In this document: piece after piece, positions 6,142 to 11,844 of the stretch
How the letters are laid out: each line of letters begins with the position of its first letter
Position numbering within the stretch: position 1 is the first letter of the stretch
Source: Gammaproteobacteria bacterium
Lineage (GTDB): Bacteria > Pseudomonadota > Gammaproteobacteria > SG8-11
NCBI GenBank assembly: GCA_016200445.1
Contig: JACQEQ010000331.1
Location: 1-11,844 of the forward strand
Reading direction: 5' to 3'
DNA: 11,844 nucleotides
The notes under the pieces: generated by a model
Seen by the model: only the letters and a program-made list of their open reading frames with translations
Databases searched by the model: none
What the model was told of the DNA's origin: nothing
Position numbers and translations under genes: made by a program

Positions 6142-7017
6142 TCAATTAAAGACTGCTTGCGCATCAAACACCGGCCCATCCACACACACACGTTTCATGT
6201 ACACGCCGGTGTCGGTCTTGACTTCTACTGTGCAACCGGCGCAGCCGCCGACGGCGCAGGCCATGAATTCTTCCAGCGACACTTGGCAGGGGAGGTTGAA
6301 TTCGCGGGCAAGTTTAGCGGTGGCTTCGAGCATCGGGTGCGGGCCGCAGGCGAATATTTCCACTTCGTTACGTTGTTCTGGAGTGAGTGTGACGAGCCAG
6401 GCGCGCGCGATGTCAGTGACGTAGCCGTCGAAACAGCCGGGATAGTTTTGTTTGCTGGCGAGGCGGCTGGGAATGCCCCAGTCTTCCATCAGCGGCATCG
6501 CGCCGATGACGCCGGGCGGCATGCCGGGCACCATGATTTGCGACGGTCGGGTGGTGAATGGGAATGGCACTTCCGAGCCCATGATGACGAAGGGTTTGTA
6601 AGTTTTGAGTGCGCGCAGATGTTCAGCGATGAATACCATCGGCGGTATGCCGACGCCGCCGCCGATCAACAGCGCGCGTGGCCGTTCGCTGTGCGGGGCG
6701 AAGGGTACGCCGATGGGGCCAAGGATTGACAATGATTCGCCGACCTTGCGCGTCGCCAGCAGGCGTGTGCCCTCGCCCAGGATTTTGTACAGAAAATCGA
6801 CCCAGCCTTCGGCTGCGTTGACGCGCATGATCGACAGCGGGCGGCGCATCGGCAATAAATCGGCGCAGCGGATGTGCGCAAAGCTGCCCGGTTGCGCGCG
6901 AGCAGCAATACGCGGGGCCTGTACCCGCAGCACATATTGATCACCGGGATGCGCAGTGTGCGCAAGGATGCGCGCCTCGTCTTCGAGGAATATGGTATTG
7001 CGATGAGGTTGATTCAT
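6142..7017 (-). CDS. pyrK: PyrK-type dihydroorotate dehydrogenase electron-transfer subunit (FAD, 2Fe-2S)
   Basis: The 291-residue protein has the ferredoxin-reductase layout of PyrK. An FAD-binding barrel with M-R-R-P-L-S-I (57–63) is followed by a nucleotide-binding domain with L-L-I-G-G-G-V-G-I-P-P-M (116–127) and F-A-C-G-P-H-P-M-L (222–230). The C-terminal 2Fe-2S site has C254, C259, C262 and C278, spaced x4, x2, x15. In class 1B dihydroorotate dehydrogenase this subunit carries electrons from PyrD's flavin to NAD. It starts 36 bp after the pyrC' stop and lies last in the pyr cluster. No catalytic pyrD is in the window, so the partner is unknown; many gammaproteobacteria instead use a quinone-linked class 2 PyrD. 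A different oxidoreductase partner is possible. The product is about 30 residues longer than the Gram-positive PyrK proteins I recall. Confidence 0.85.
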   Translation of the reverse strand: MNQPHRNTIFLEDEARILAHTAHPGDQYVLRVQAPRIAARAQPGSFAHIRCADLLPMRRPLSIMRVNAAEGWVDFLYKILGEGTRLLATRKVGESLSILGPIGVPFAPHSERPRALLIGGGVGIPPMVFIAEHLRALKTYKPFVIMGSEVPFPFTTRPSQIMVPGMPPGVIGAMPLMEDWGIPSRLASKQNYPGCFDGYVTDIARAWLVTLTPEQRNEVEIFACGPHPMLEATAKLAREFNLPCQVSLEEFMACAVGGCAGCTVEVKTDTGVYMKRVCVDGPVFDAQAVFN

Positions 7018-7053
7018 GACTTTATCTCTGGCGAGGGCGCAGCGCCGCTACGA

Positions 7054-8328
7054 TTAATTTTGAAACACGATCATGCCGCCGACCAGCGTGTAACGCACGC
7101 GCCCCTGTAACTCCCAGCCGCTGAACGGTGTGTTGCGTCCCTGGCTCACGAGCTGGGTTTCGTTCACCGTCCAAAACGCATGCGGATCGTAGATGCACAC
7201 ATCGGCGGGAACGCCGACATTCAATGTGCCCGCGCCGATGCCCAAAATCTTTGCCGGGCCGTAGGTCACGCGGTTGATGAGGTCGCTGAGTTTCATCCCG
7301 CCTTCTTGACCTGCACGCAGGCTCAGCGGCAGCAGGGTTTCGATAGCCGTGATACCGGGTTCGGTTTCGGCGAATGGCGCGAGTTTTGCATCGGCGTCGT
7401 GCGGCTGGTGATCGGAACAGATCGCCGCAAGCGTGCCGCGTGTGAGCCCAGTGAGTAATCCGGCACGGTCACGCGCACTGCGTAAAGGGGGGCGGACGTG
7501 ACAATTTGCATTGAAGTCGCCGACGTCCATATCGGTGAGTTGTAAATGATGCGCGGTAACATCGGCGCTGATCGGCACGCCGTCGTATTGCACGCGTGCC
7601 ACCATTTGCACTGCACGTGCGGTCGACAAATTGCCGAAGTGCGCGCGTACACCGGTTTGTTGAATCAGCAGCAAGTCGCGGCCTACCGCAATGGTCTCGG
7701 CAGTTTCAGGAATGCCGGTCAAACCGAGGCGCGCGCTCACTGGGCTTTCGTGCATCACGCCGCCGCTCAGCCAGGGATCTTCGCTGTGCAAAAATACCGT
7801 GAGATCGAGGCTGGCGGCGTATTCCATCGCACGCCGCATCACTTGCGTATCGGTGATCGCTTTGAGTGCATTGCTGACGCCTACGCAACCGGCTTGCTTG
7901 AGTGCATGCATTTCCGAAAGCTGCGTACCGCTCAATCCCTGTGTTAGCGCACCTAACGTCACGACCCGCGCCTTACCCGCAAGCCCAGCACAATGATGAA
8001 TTAAGTCGGCGACCGCCGGGTTGTCGATCACCGGTTCAGTATCGGGTGGACAACACAAGGTAGTCACGCCGCCGGCAACCGCAGCAGCGCATTCGCTGGC
8101 GATGGTGCCTTTGTGTTCGTGGCCGGGTTCGCGTGGCCGCGCGCGCAAGTCCACCAGGCCGGGGCAGACCACCAGTGCGGTTGCGTCGATGATTTGATCT
8201 GCCGCAAATCCGGCCGGAGCTTGCAGCACGCCGGCAATGCGGCCGTCGGCGATCCACACATCGCCGAGCTGGTCGATTTGGTTGGCGGGGTCGATGACGC
8301 GTGCACCGCGAATATGAATACGTTTCAT
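7054..8328 (-). CDS. pyrC': Dihydroorotase-like protein PyrC', probably non-catalytic
   Basis: The 424-residue protein has the class I dihydroorotase fold and length, but the metal site is degraded. The D-x-H-x-H motif on strand 1 reads D-L-R-A-R-P-R-E-P-G (60–69), so both histidines are arginine. The bridging-acid region reads G-V-S-N-A-L (150–155) instead of S-D-D-G. The His ligand of H-x-x-H-x-S-T is asparagine (H230-F-G-N233-L-S-T). H181 and the S-D-H-Q-P-H aspartate D306 remain. This is the pattern known for Pseudomonas PyrC', a scaffold that binds PyrB to form active dodecameric aspartate carbamoyltransferase. It starts in a 4-bp overlap (ATGA) with the pyrB stop, consistent with equal-subunit coupling. 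A catalytic pyrC is expected elsewhere in the genome. Confidence 0.93.
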   Translation of the reverse strand: MKRIHIRGARVIDPANQIDQLGDVWIADGRIAGVLQAPAGFAADQIIDATALVVCPGLVDLRARPREPGHEHKGTIASECAAAVAGGVTTLCCPPDTEPVIDNPAVADLIHHCAGLAGKARVVTLGALTQGLSGTQLSEMHALKQAGCVGVSNALKAITDTQVMRRAMEYAASLDLTVFLHSEDPWLSGGVMHESPVSARLGLTGIPETAETIAVGRDLLLIQQTGVRAHFGNLSTARAVQMVARVQYDGVPISADVTAHHLQLTDMDVGDFNANCHVRPPLRSARDRAGLLTGLTRGTLAAICSDHQPHDADAKLAPFAETEPGITAIETLLPLSLRAGQEGGMKLSDLINRVTYGPAKILGIGAGTLNVGVPADVCIYDPHAFWTVNETQLVSQGRNTPFSGWELQGRVRYTLVGGMIVFQN

Positions 8329-9323
8329 CCCCGGTCTCCAGTGCGGCGTGTTTCAGCGTCGTCGCTCGCACCGCGTCCCAGCACCATCGCCATGATCGCC
8401 ATGCGCACCGCGATGCCGTTAGTCACCTGCTCGAGAATCACCGAGCGTGGACCATCGGCCACGCGCGAGTCGATTTCGACGCCGCGATTAATCGGGCCGG
8501 GATGCATCACAATCGCATCGTGTTTGGCGCACGACAGTTTGTCTTCGGTCAGGCCATAAAGCTGGTAGTACTCGTGTTCGCTGGGTAAAAACGCGCCCTG
8601 CATGCGTTCTTTCTGCACGCGCAGCATCATCACCACGTCGACATCGGCAAGCCCGGCACGCATGTCGTGAAACACATGCACGCCGAAGGTGCTGACGTCG
8701 CGCGGGATTAACGTTTTGGGGCCGATGACGCGAATTTCATGGGCGCCAAGTAATGACAAGGCATGAATCTGCGAGCGCGCCACCCGCGAATGCAAAATAT
8801 CGCCGACGATCGCAATGCGCAGTTTGTGAAACTCGCCCTTGTGGCGGCGGATGGTGAACATGTCGAGCATCGCCTGCGTGGGATGCGCGTGGCAGCCGTC
8901 ACCGGCATTGACTACGCTGATGTGCGGCGCCACGTGGCGCGCGATGAAATGCGCTGCACCGCTGCGTGCGTGCCGCACCACGAACATGTCGCAATGCATC
9001 GCTTCCAGATTGCGCAGCATATCCAACATGCTTTCGCCCTTGCTGGTCGCCGAGGTGGAAATATTGATATTGAGCACGTCAGCCGACAAACGTTTAGCCG
9101 CCAGTTCGAACGTCGTGCGGGTGCGCGTGCTGGCTTCGAAAAATAAATTGGTGATGGTCTTGCCGCGCAGCAACGGCACTTTTTTCACCGCCTGCGCACC
9201 GACTCCCGCGAACGACTCCGCAGTGTCGAGAATCTCAGTGAGAATCGGCCGGGTTAAACCTTCAACAGTGAGGAAGTGGCGCAGCCGACCCTTGTCATCG
9301 AGTTGGATATTGCGCATGGTCAT
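8325..9323 (-). CDS. pyrB: Aspartate carbamoyltransferase catalytic subunit
   Basis: The 332-residue protein carries the transcarbamoylase motifs in order: S-T-R-T-R-T (65–70, carbamoyl phosphate), S-K-G-E-S (94–98, the K95 loop reaching into the neighbouring subunit), G-D-G-C-H-A-H-P-T-Q (141–150), L-R-V-Q-K-E-R (234–240, aspartate site) and H-P-G-P-I-N-R-G (274–281). It condenses carbamoyl phosphate and aspartate to carbamoyl aspartate in the cytosol, the committed step of UMP synthesis. Length and the following pyrC' fit the Pseudomonas-type enzyme that needs PyrC' for assembly. No pyrI is present. It overlaps both neighbours by 4 bp (ATGA at 9320–9323 and 8325–8328). An in-frame ATG two codons later is an alternative start. 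Confidence 0.98.
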   Translation of the reverse strand: MTMRNIQLDDKGRLRHFLTVEGLTRPILTEILDTAESFAGVGAQAVKKVPLLRGKTITNLFFEASTRTRTTFELAAKRLSADVLNINISTSATSKGESMLDMLRNLEAMHCDMFVVRHARSGAAHFIARHVAPHISVVNAGDGCHAHPTQAMLDMFTIRRHKGEFHKLRIAIVGDILHSRVARSQIHALSLLGAHEIRVIGPKTLIPRDVSTFGVHVFHDMRAGLADVDVVMMLRVQKERMQGAFLPSEHEYYQLYGLTEDKLSCAKHDAIVMHPGPINRGVEIDSRVADGPRSVILEQVTNGIAVRMAIMAMVLGRGASDDAETRRTGDRG

Positions 9324-9826
9324 GGTGATTCCAGCACCGTGAGTTTGAGTGGCTCAGGACCGCTGAGCTTGACATGTTCATGCGCCGCGAGCGGCAGGCG
9401 TTCACCTACCACGCAGGCTTCGACCGGTAGTTCGCGCCCGCCGCGATCCACCAGCGCGACCAGCAGCACCGACGCCGGGCGGCCCCAGTCGAAAATCTCA
9501 TTGAGCGCAGCGCGCACGGTGCGGCCGGTGTGCAACACGTCGTCAACCAGAATGATGTGCTGATCATCGAGCGTGCGCGGCAAGCTGGAGGGTTTGACCT
9601 GCGGATTAATGCCGATGCGCGTGAAATCGTCGCGGTAAAAAGAAATGTCAAGCTCGCCAAGCGGCTGGCTCAGATGCAGGCGCTGGTGCAGTTGCCGCGC
9701 GACCCAAACACCGCCGGTATGGATGCCGACCATCATCGGATCACGAATCGCGCGTTGCGTCAGCAACGCTTTGAGCTCGGCCGCCATGCGGTCCAACGTG
9801 GCGTTGATGTCGTGAGTGAGGGTCAC
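9320..9826 (-). CDS. pyrR: PyrR: uracil phosphoribosyltransferase-like pyr regulator
   Basis: From the GTG at 9826 the product has 168 residues, close to proteobacterial PyrR. The type I phosphoribosyltransferase PRPP loop V-D-D-V-L-H-T-G-R-T lies at 94–103, with G-I-H-T-G-G (34–39) and S-F-Y-R-D-D-F (62–68) upstream, all family hallmarks. In Gram-positives PyrR binds pyr mRNA and has uracil phosphoribosyltransferase activity; in proteobacteria the regulatory role is less clear. GTG 9826 is chosen because M-T-L-T-H-D-I-N-A-T-L then aligns with remembered homologues. Upstream in-frame ATG 9856 would add a tail (M-Y-A-L-W-R-N-G-L-L) that is simply translated hairpin repeat. The initiation region forms the 3' strand of a long stem (see 9826–9992), so start access may be restricted. 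Confidence 0.93.
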   Translation of the reverse strand: MTLTHDINATLDRMAAELKALLTQRAIRDPMMVGIHTGGVWVARQLHQRLHLSQPLGELDISFYRDDFTRIGINPQVKPSSLPRTLDDQHIILVDDVLHTGRTVRAALNEIFDWGRPASVLLVALVDRGGRELPVEACVVGERLPLAAHEHVKLSGPEPLKLTVLESP

Positions 9827-9992
9827 TAGTAGTCCGTTCCGCCAAAGCGCATACATGAAACCGCGTGTTTTTTCGCCACGCGTCGTTGCAGCCCCTTGCC
9901 GCACAATGAGTGCGGCTGCGCGTCTACGCCTCGCCTGGCAAAAAAATCCATCGGTTTCATTTTGTCAGCCCTCTGGCGGAACAGACTACTAG
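9826..9992. repeat. Long imperfect palindrome (MITE-like or structured leader) between ruvX and pyrR
   Basis: Terminal 22-nt arms at 9826–9847 and 9971–9992 differ at two positions (begin CTAGTAGTC, contain GTTCCGCCA). Further pairing blocks are ATGAAACCG (9855–9863 with 9952–9960) and T6-x-GCCA-x-GCG (9868–9882 with 9932–9946). The centre has a perfect 7-bp hairpin GCCGCAC-AATGA-GTGCGGC (9898–9916) and a competing GCAGCC/GGCTGC pairing (9888–9893 with 9914–9919). It contains the ruvX stop codon (9989–9991) in one arm and reaches the pyrR GTG in the other. All three C/A mismatches are G·U pairs in minus-strand RNA, the sense direction for both genes. It could be a miniature transposable element with long terminal inverted repeats or a regulatory leader. 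Confidence 0.8.
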
Positions 9993-10402
9993 CGCTTTTG
10001 CTCCAACCAGCTTTGCAGGATCAATTGGGCAGCGAGTTTATCAGAATCGCGGTCGCGCTTGGAGCCCGGCTGTGCCAGCAGGTGTTGAGCTTCGATGGTC
10101 GACAGCCGTTCATCCATGGTGTGCACCGGTAACTTGTAGCGCTCGCGTAATTGGTTGCAGAAGCGTCGCACGAGCGCGGTGCGCGGATTTTCAGTGTCGT
10201 CCATATTCAGCGGTAGACCGACCACCAGTTCAGCGGGTTGCCATTCGGCGATCAGGCGCGCGATTCCGTTCCAGTCGGGTTGGTTGTTGACAGATTGCAG
10301 GGTGACGGTTCCTGTGGCGGTGCGCGTGATCTCCTGCCCGACCGCGACACCGATGCGCCGGGTGCCGTAGTCGAAGCCGAGGTAAGACTTGGGAGGCATC
10401 AT
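9989..10402 (-). CDS. ruvX: RuvX/YqgF RNase H-fold nuclease
   Basis: From the ATG at 10402 the product has 137 residues, the usual length. The RNase H-like fold is marked by G-F-D-Y-G-T-R-R-I-G-V-A-V-G (9–22, acid D11), E-L-V-V-G-L-P-L-N-M-D (58–68), M-D-E-R-L-S-T (96–102, E98) and a C-terminal acid, probably D121, in S-D-K-L-A-A-Q-L-I-L. Family members act as Holliday-junction resolvase-like nucleases or process the 5' end of pre-16S rRNA. Alternative starts are TTG at 10405 and ATG at 10399; no good ribosome binding site is seen. It lies between algH and pyrR, as in Pseudomonas. Its stop codon falls inside the downstream palindrome. Confidence 0.95.
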   Translation of the reverse strand: MMPPKSYLGFDYGTRRIGVAVGQEITRTATGTVTLQSVNNQPDWNGIARLIAEWQPAELVVGLPLNMDDTENPRTALVRRFCNQLRERYKLPVHTMDERLSTIEAQHLLAQPGSKRDRDSDKLAAQLILQSWLEQKR

Positions 10403-10419
10403 CAATCAGTGTGACGAAT

Positions 10420-10500
10420 GTAGGGGCGCACCCATGTGTGCGCCCGTGGGCTGGGAGGGGCACGCAGGCTTAAGGCGGACACACGCGTCCGCCCCTTACG
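10420..10500. repeat. Two-hairpin intergenic repeat between algH and ruvX
   Basis: Two perfect stems stand side by side: GGGCGCAC-CCATGT-GTGCGCCC at 10424–10445 and GGCGGAC-ACACGC-GTCCGCC at 10474–10493. The outer ends are also near-complementary (GTAGGGGCG at 10420–10428 against CGCCCCTTAC at the right end). The layout of paired hairpins in an outer inverted repeat is that of REP/BIME-like dispersed elements, and blocks of this type are common in proteobacterial intergenic DNA (memory, not search). It occupies nearly the whole gap and overlaps the algH stop codon (10496–10498). It may protect the algH mRNA 3' end or act as a terminator. Confidence 0.7.
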
Positions 10501-11059
10501 CGTGACCGACATCGTTCGACATGCGCGACAGGTCGATCCCCAGCGATGCGGCGGCGACCTCCGAGCGTTTATCGACCGGCGTATCGAACATAACCTTGGC
10601 ATCTGCCGGTCCGCTCAGCCAGGCGTTTTCCGCCATTTCTTTTTCCAGCTGCCCCGCGCCCCAACCGGCATAGCCCAGCGCAATCAACGCATGCTTCGGA
10701 CCTTTTCCCGCAGCCACTGCGGCCACGATGTCGCGCGATGTGGTCAAGCCGATACGGCTGGCGATTTTCAACGTGGATTCCCATTTACCGATCGGTTTGT
10801 GAATCACGAAACCGCGGTCGGTATGCACCGGGCCGCCTAAAAATACCGCCTGTTGCGATATGTCGGGATCCGCGCCCTCGATGTTCATCTGCTCCAGCAC
10901 TTCGCCGAATTTAAGATCCAGCGGACGGTTGATCACAATCCCCATCGCGCCGCTGGGATTGTGCTCGCAGATATAGGTGACGCTGTGATGGAAGTTGGGA
11001 TCGGCCAGCGCCGGCATGGCGATCAGGAAATGATTGGTCAGGGAGGTGAATTCAGTCAT
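10496..11059 (-). CDS. algH: YqgE/AlgH family protein
   Basis: The ATG at 11059 gives 187 residues, matching the family; an upstream TTG at 11095 would add an unlikely 12-residue tail. Family features are L-T-N-H-F-L-I-A-M-P (8–16 region), D-P-N-F-H-H-S-V-T-Y-I (20–30), G-A-M-G-I-V-I-N-R-P (37–46), F-L-G-G-P-V (73–78) and G-Y-A-G-W-G-A-G-Q-L-E-K-E (129–141). The biochemical function is not settled; it was named for an effect on alginate in Pseudomonas. It sits 42 bp after the tonB stop and before ruvX, the order known from Pseudomonas. Its last codons and stop run into the two-hairpin repeat, but the ending (V-G-H-A) looks normal for the family. Confidence 0.96.
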   Translation of the reverse strand: MTEFTSLTNHFLIAMPALADPNFHHSVTYICEHNPSGAMGIVINRPLDLKFGEVLEQMNIEGADPDISQQAVFLGGPVHTDRGFVIHKPIGKWESTLKIASRIGLTTSRDIVAAVAAGKGPKHALIALGYAGWGAGQLEKEMAENAWLSGPADAKVMFDTPVDKRSEVAAASLGIDLSRMSNDVGHA

Positions 11060-11101
11060 GTCGCTAGTATCGGGCACGTACTTAGCATGTGACAAGCGCG
11101 C

Positions 11102-11844
11102 TCATTTAGTATCCAGCATGCCGCCGGGCAAAAACTGCCAGGTGCGGGTGATGTGCAATACGTTGAAGTCTTTCAGAAAGCTGGCTGGAAACGGTGCGAA
11201 CGGCGCCGACAGGTGCACGATGCGCAACGCGGCGTCGTCCAGGATTTTTTGCCCCGACGAGCGCCGGATGGTGACATCGACAATGGTGCCGTCGGGATTG
11301 ATCGCTACATCCAATAGCAGGTCACCTTTCAAGTTGCGCCGCCGGGCTTCGTCGGGGAAATTCACGCTGCCGACTTTTTCGATCTTGCGATCCCAATCCG
11401 CCATATACGAAGCATATTTGTATTCTTTTGCGCTGGCGCCGGTCAGGAATTTCGGCCGCGGTCGTTTCGCGTTGGACTCCGATATCTCGCCCAGCGATGC
11501 ATTCACACGCGCAATTTCTTGGCCGCGCCGCACCAAATCCTCAGCAGTCGGCGTTTTCAATTCCGGCACTTGCGGGCTCGTGGGTTTTTTGTCCGGTGCA
11601 ACGTAGTCGGAGCGCACCGCAGTGAGCACCTCGCGTTGCACGTCTTCGGGCAACGGCTGTTGTTTTATCTGCGGCATAAATTCCGGGGAGGTCGTATCGT
11701 CGGCGGTGGTCACCATCGCGGGATTGGGCGAGGTGGGCCGGCGCTTGTCGGCGGCGTCGCCACCGCCTTCCTGATTAGACTGGGCGAGATAATCGGCATT
11801 CTCGGGCGCACGCTCGGAGCGGTTGGGCACCAGAATCACTTCCA
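11102..11844 (-). CDS. tonB: TonB-family protein, TonB3-like (5' end beyond the window)
   Basis: At least 247 codons are present and the reading frame stays open to the right edge; the first in-window start codon (GTG 11839) is probably an internal valine, since remembered homologues share the segment around S-E-R-A-P-E-N-A-D-Y-L-A-Q-S-N-Q-E-G-G-G well inside the protein. The N-terminal membrane anchor is therefore missing here. A polar, proline- and charge-rich linker leads to the C-terminal domain with the conserved F-P-D-E-A-R, D-V-A-I-N-P-D-G-T-I and T-R-T-W-Q-F. Position beside algH/ruvX/pyrR matches P. aeruginosa tonB3 (PA0406), reported to be needed for normal twitching motility. This would link it functionally to pilT/pilU in the same window. 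It has a shortened paralogue at 4930–5421. Confidence 0.9.
   Translation of the reverse strand, partial: EVILVPNRSERAPENADYLAQSNQEGGGDAADKRRPTSPNPAMVTTADDTTSPEFMPQIKQQPLPEDVQREVLTAVRSDYVAPDKKPTSPQVPELKTPTAEDLVRRGQEIARVNASLGEISESNAKRPRPKFLTGASAKEYKYASYMADWDRKIEKVGSVNFPDEARRRNLKGDLLLDVAINPDGTIVDVTIRRSSGQKILDDAALRIVHLSAPFAPFPASFLKDFNVLHITRTWQFLPGGMLDTK

Noticed and set aside
6118..6729. 203-codon plus-strand frame opposite pyrK
   Set aside because: Antisense shadow of a clearly coding frame with intact FAD and Fe-S motifs on the other strand.
9827..9904. N-terminal extension of pyrR to the starts at 9856 or 9904
   Set aside because: The added residues are translated palindrome arm and have no counterpart in remembered PyrR proteins; GTG 9826 gives the normal length.
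9888..9919. A classical PyrR-binding attenuator in the pyrR leader
   Set aside because: Competing stems exist, but I could not identify the conserved PyrR-binding loop or an intrinsic terminator with a U-run following the stem, so no attenuator is called.
9896..10290. Plus-strand frames starting in the palindrome and running antisense to ruvX
   Set aside because: They derive from the repeat and the complement of ruvX; no motif or ribosome binding support.
1..11844. CRISPR array, tRNA, rRNA, prophage or integron components
   Set aside because: No spaced direct repeats, cloverleaf-like segments, rRNA blocks, integrase or phage genes were seen; almost all the sequence is accounted for by the listed genes.

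Overview
The window looks like chromosomal core DNA of a gammaproteobacterium, moderately GC-rich. The gene order yggS–pilT–pilU followed by pyrC'–pyrB–pyrR–ruvX–algH(yqgE)–tonB is, from memory, the order around PA0394–PA0406 in Pseudomonas aeruginosa. Several differences suggest a lineage other than Pseudomonas: a flavin/iron-sulfur PyrK-type gene after pyrC', a higBA module and an extra tonB-like gene wedged between pilU and the pyr cluster, and three or four intergenic palindromic repeats. No RNA gene, insertion sequence or CRISPR array was seen.

Layout. Positions 1–58 hold a hairpin repeat. 60–2514 (minus strand) holds yggS (PLP homeostasis), a secreted thioredoxin-like protein with a CAWC site, and a secreted beta-propeller-like protein; the last two overlap by 4 bp. 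2615–4923 (plus) holds the type IV pilus retraction ATPases pilT and pilU, separated by a palindromic repeat. 4930–6064 (minus) holds a short tonB-like gene convergent with pilU, then higA and a higB interrupted by a one-base frameshift. 6142–9826 (minus) is a tight pyrimidine cluster, transcribed pyrR–pyrB–pyrC'–pyrK. pyrR/pyrB and pyrB/pyrC' overlap by 4 bp (ATGA). 9826–9992 is a long hairpin between ruvX and pyrR that swallows the pyrR initiation region. 9989–11844 (minus) holds ruvX, a two-hairpin repeat, algH/yqgE, and a tonB3-type gene running off the right edge.

How the genes work together. PilT and PilU power pilus retraction. The tonB family gene next to algH corresponds by position to P. 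aeruginosa tonB3, which is linked to twitching. PyrB should catalyse the first committed step of UMP synthesis. The PyrC' protein has lost dihydroorotase metal ligands, so it probably acts as a structural partner of PyrB. The PyrK-type protein would pass electrons between a class 1B dihydroorotate dehydrogenase and NAD, but no pyrD lies in the window.

Most worth a second look: the ruvX/pyrR hairpin, the PyrK gene beside an inactive-looking PyrC', the frameshifted higB, and the two tonB copies that flank the higBA–pyr–ruvX–algH block as direct repeats. No wholly new system is evident; the novelty is in these local arrangements.
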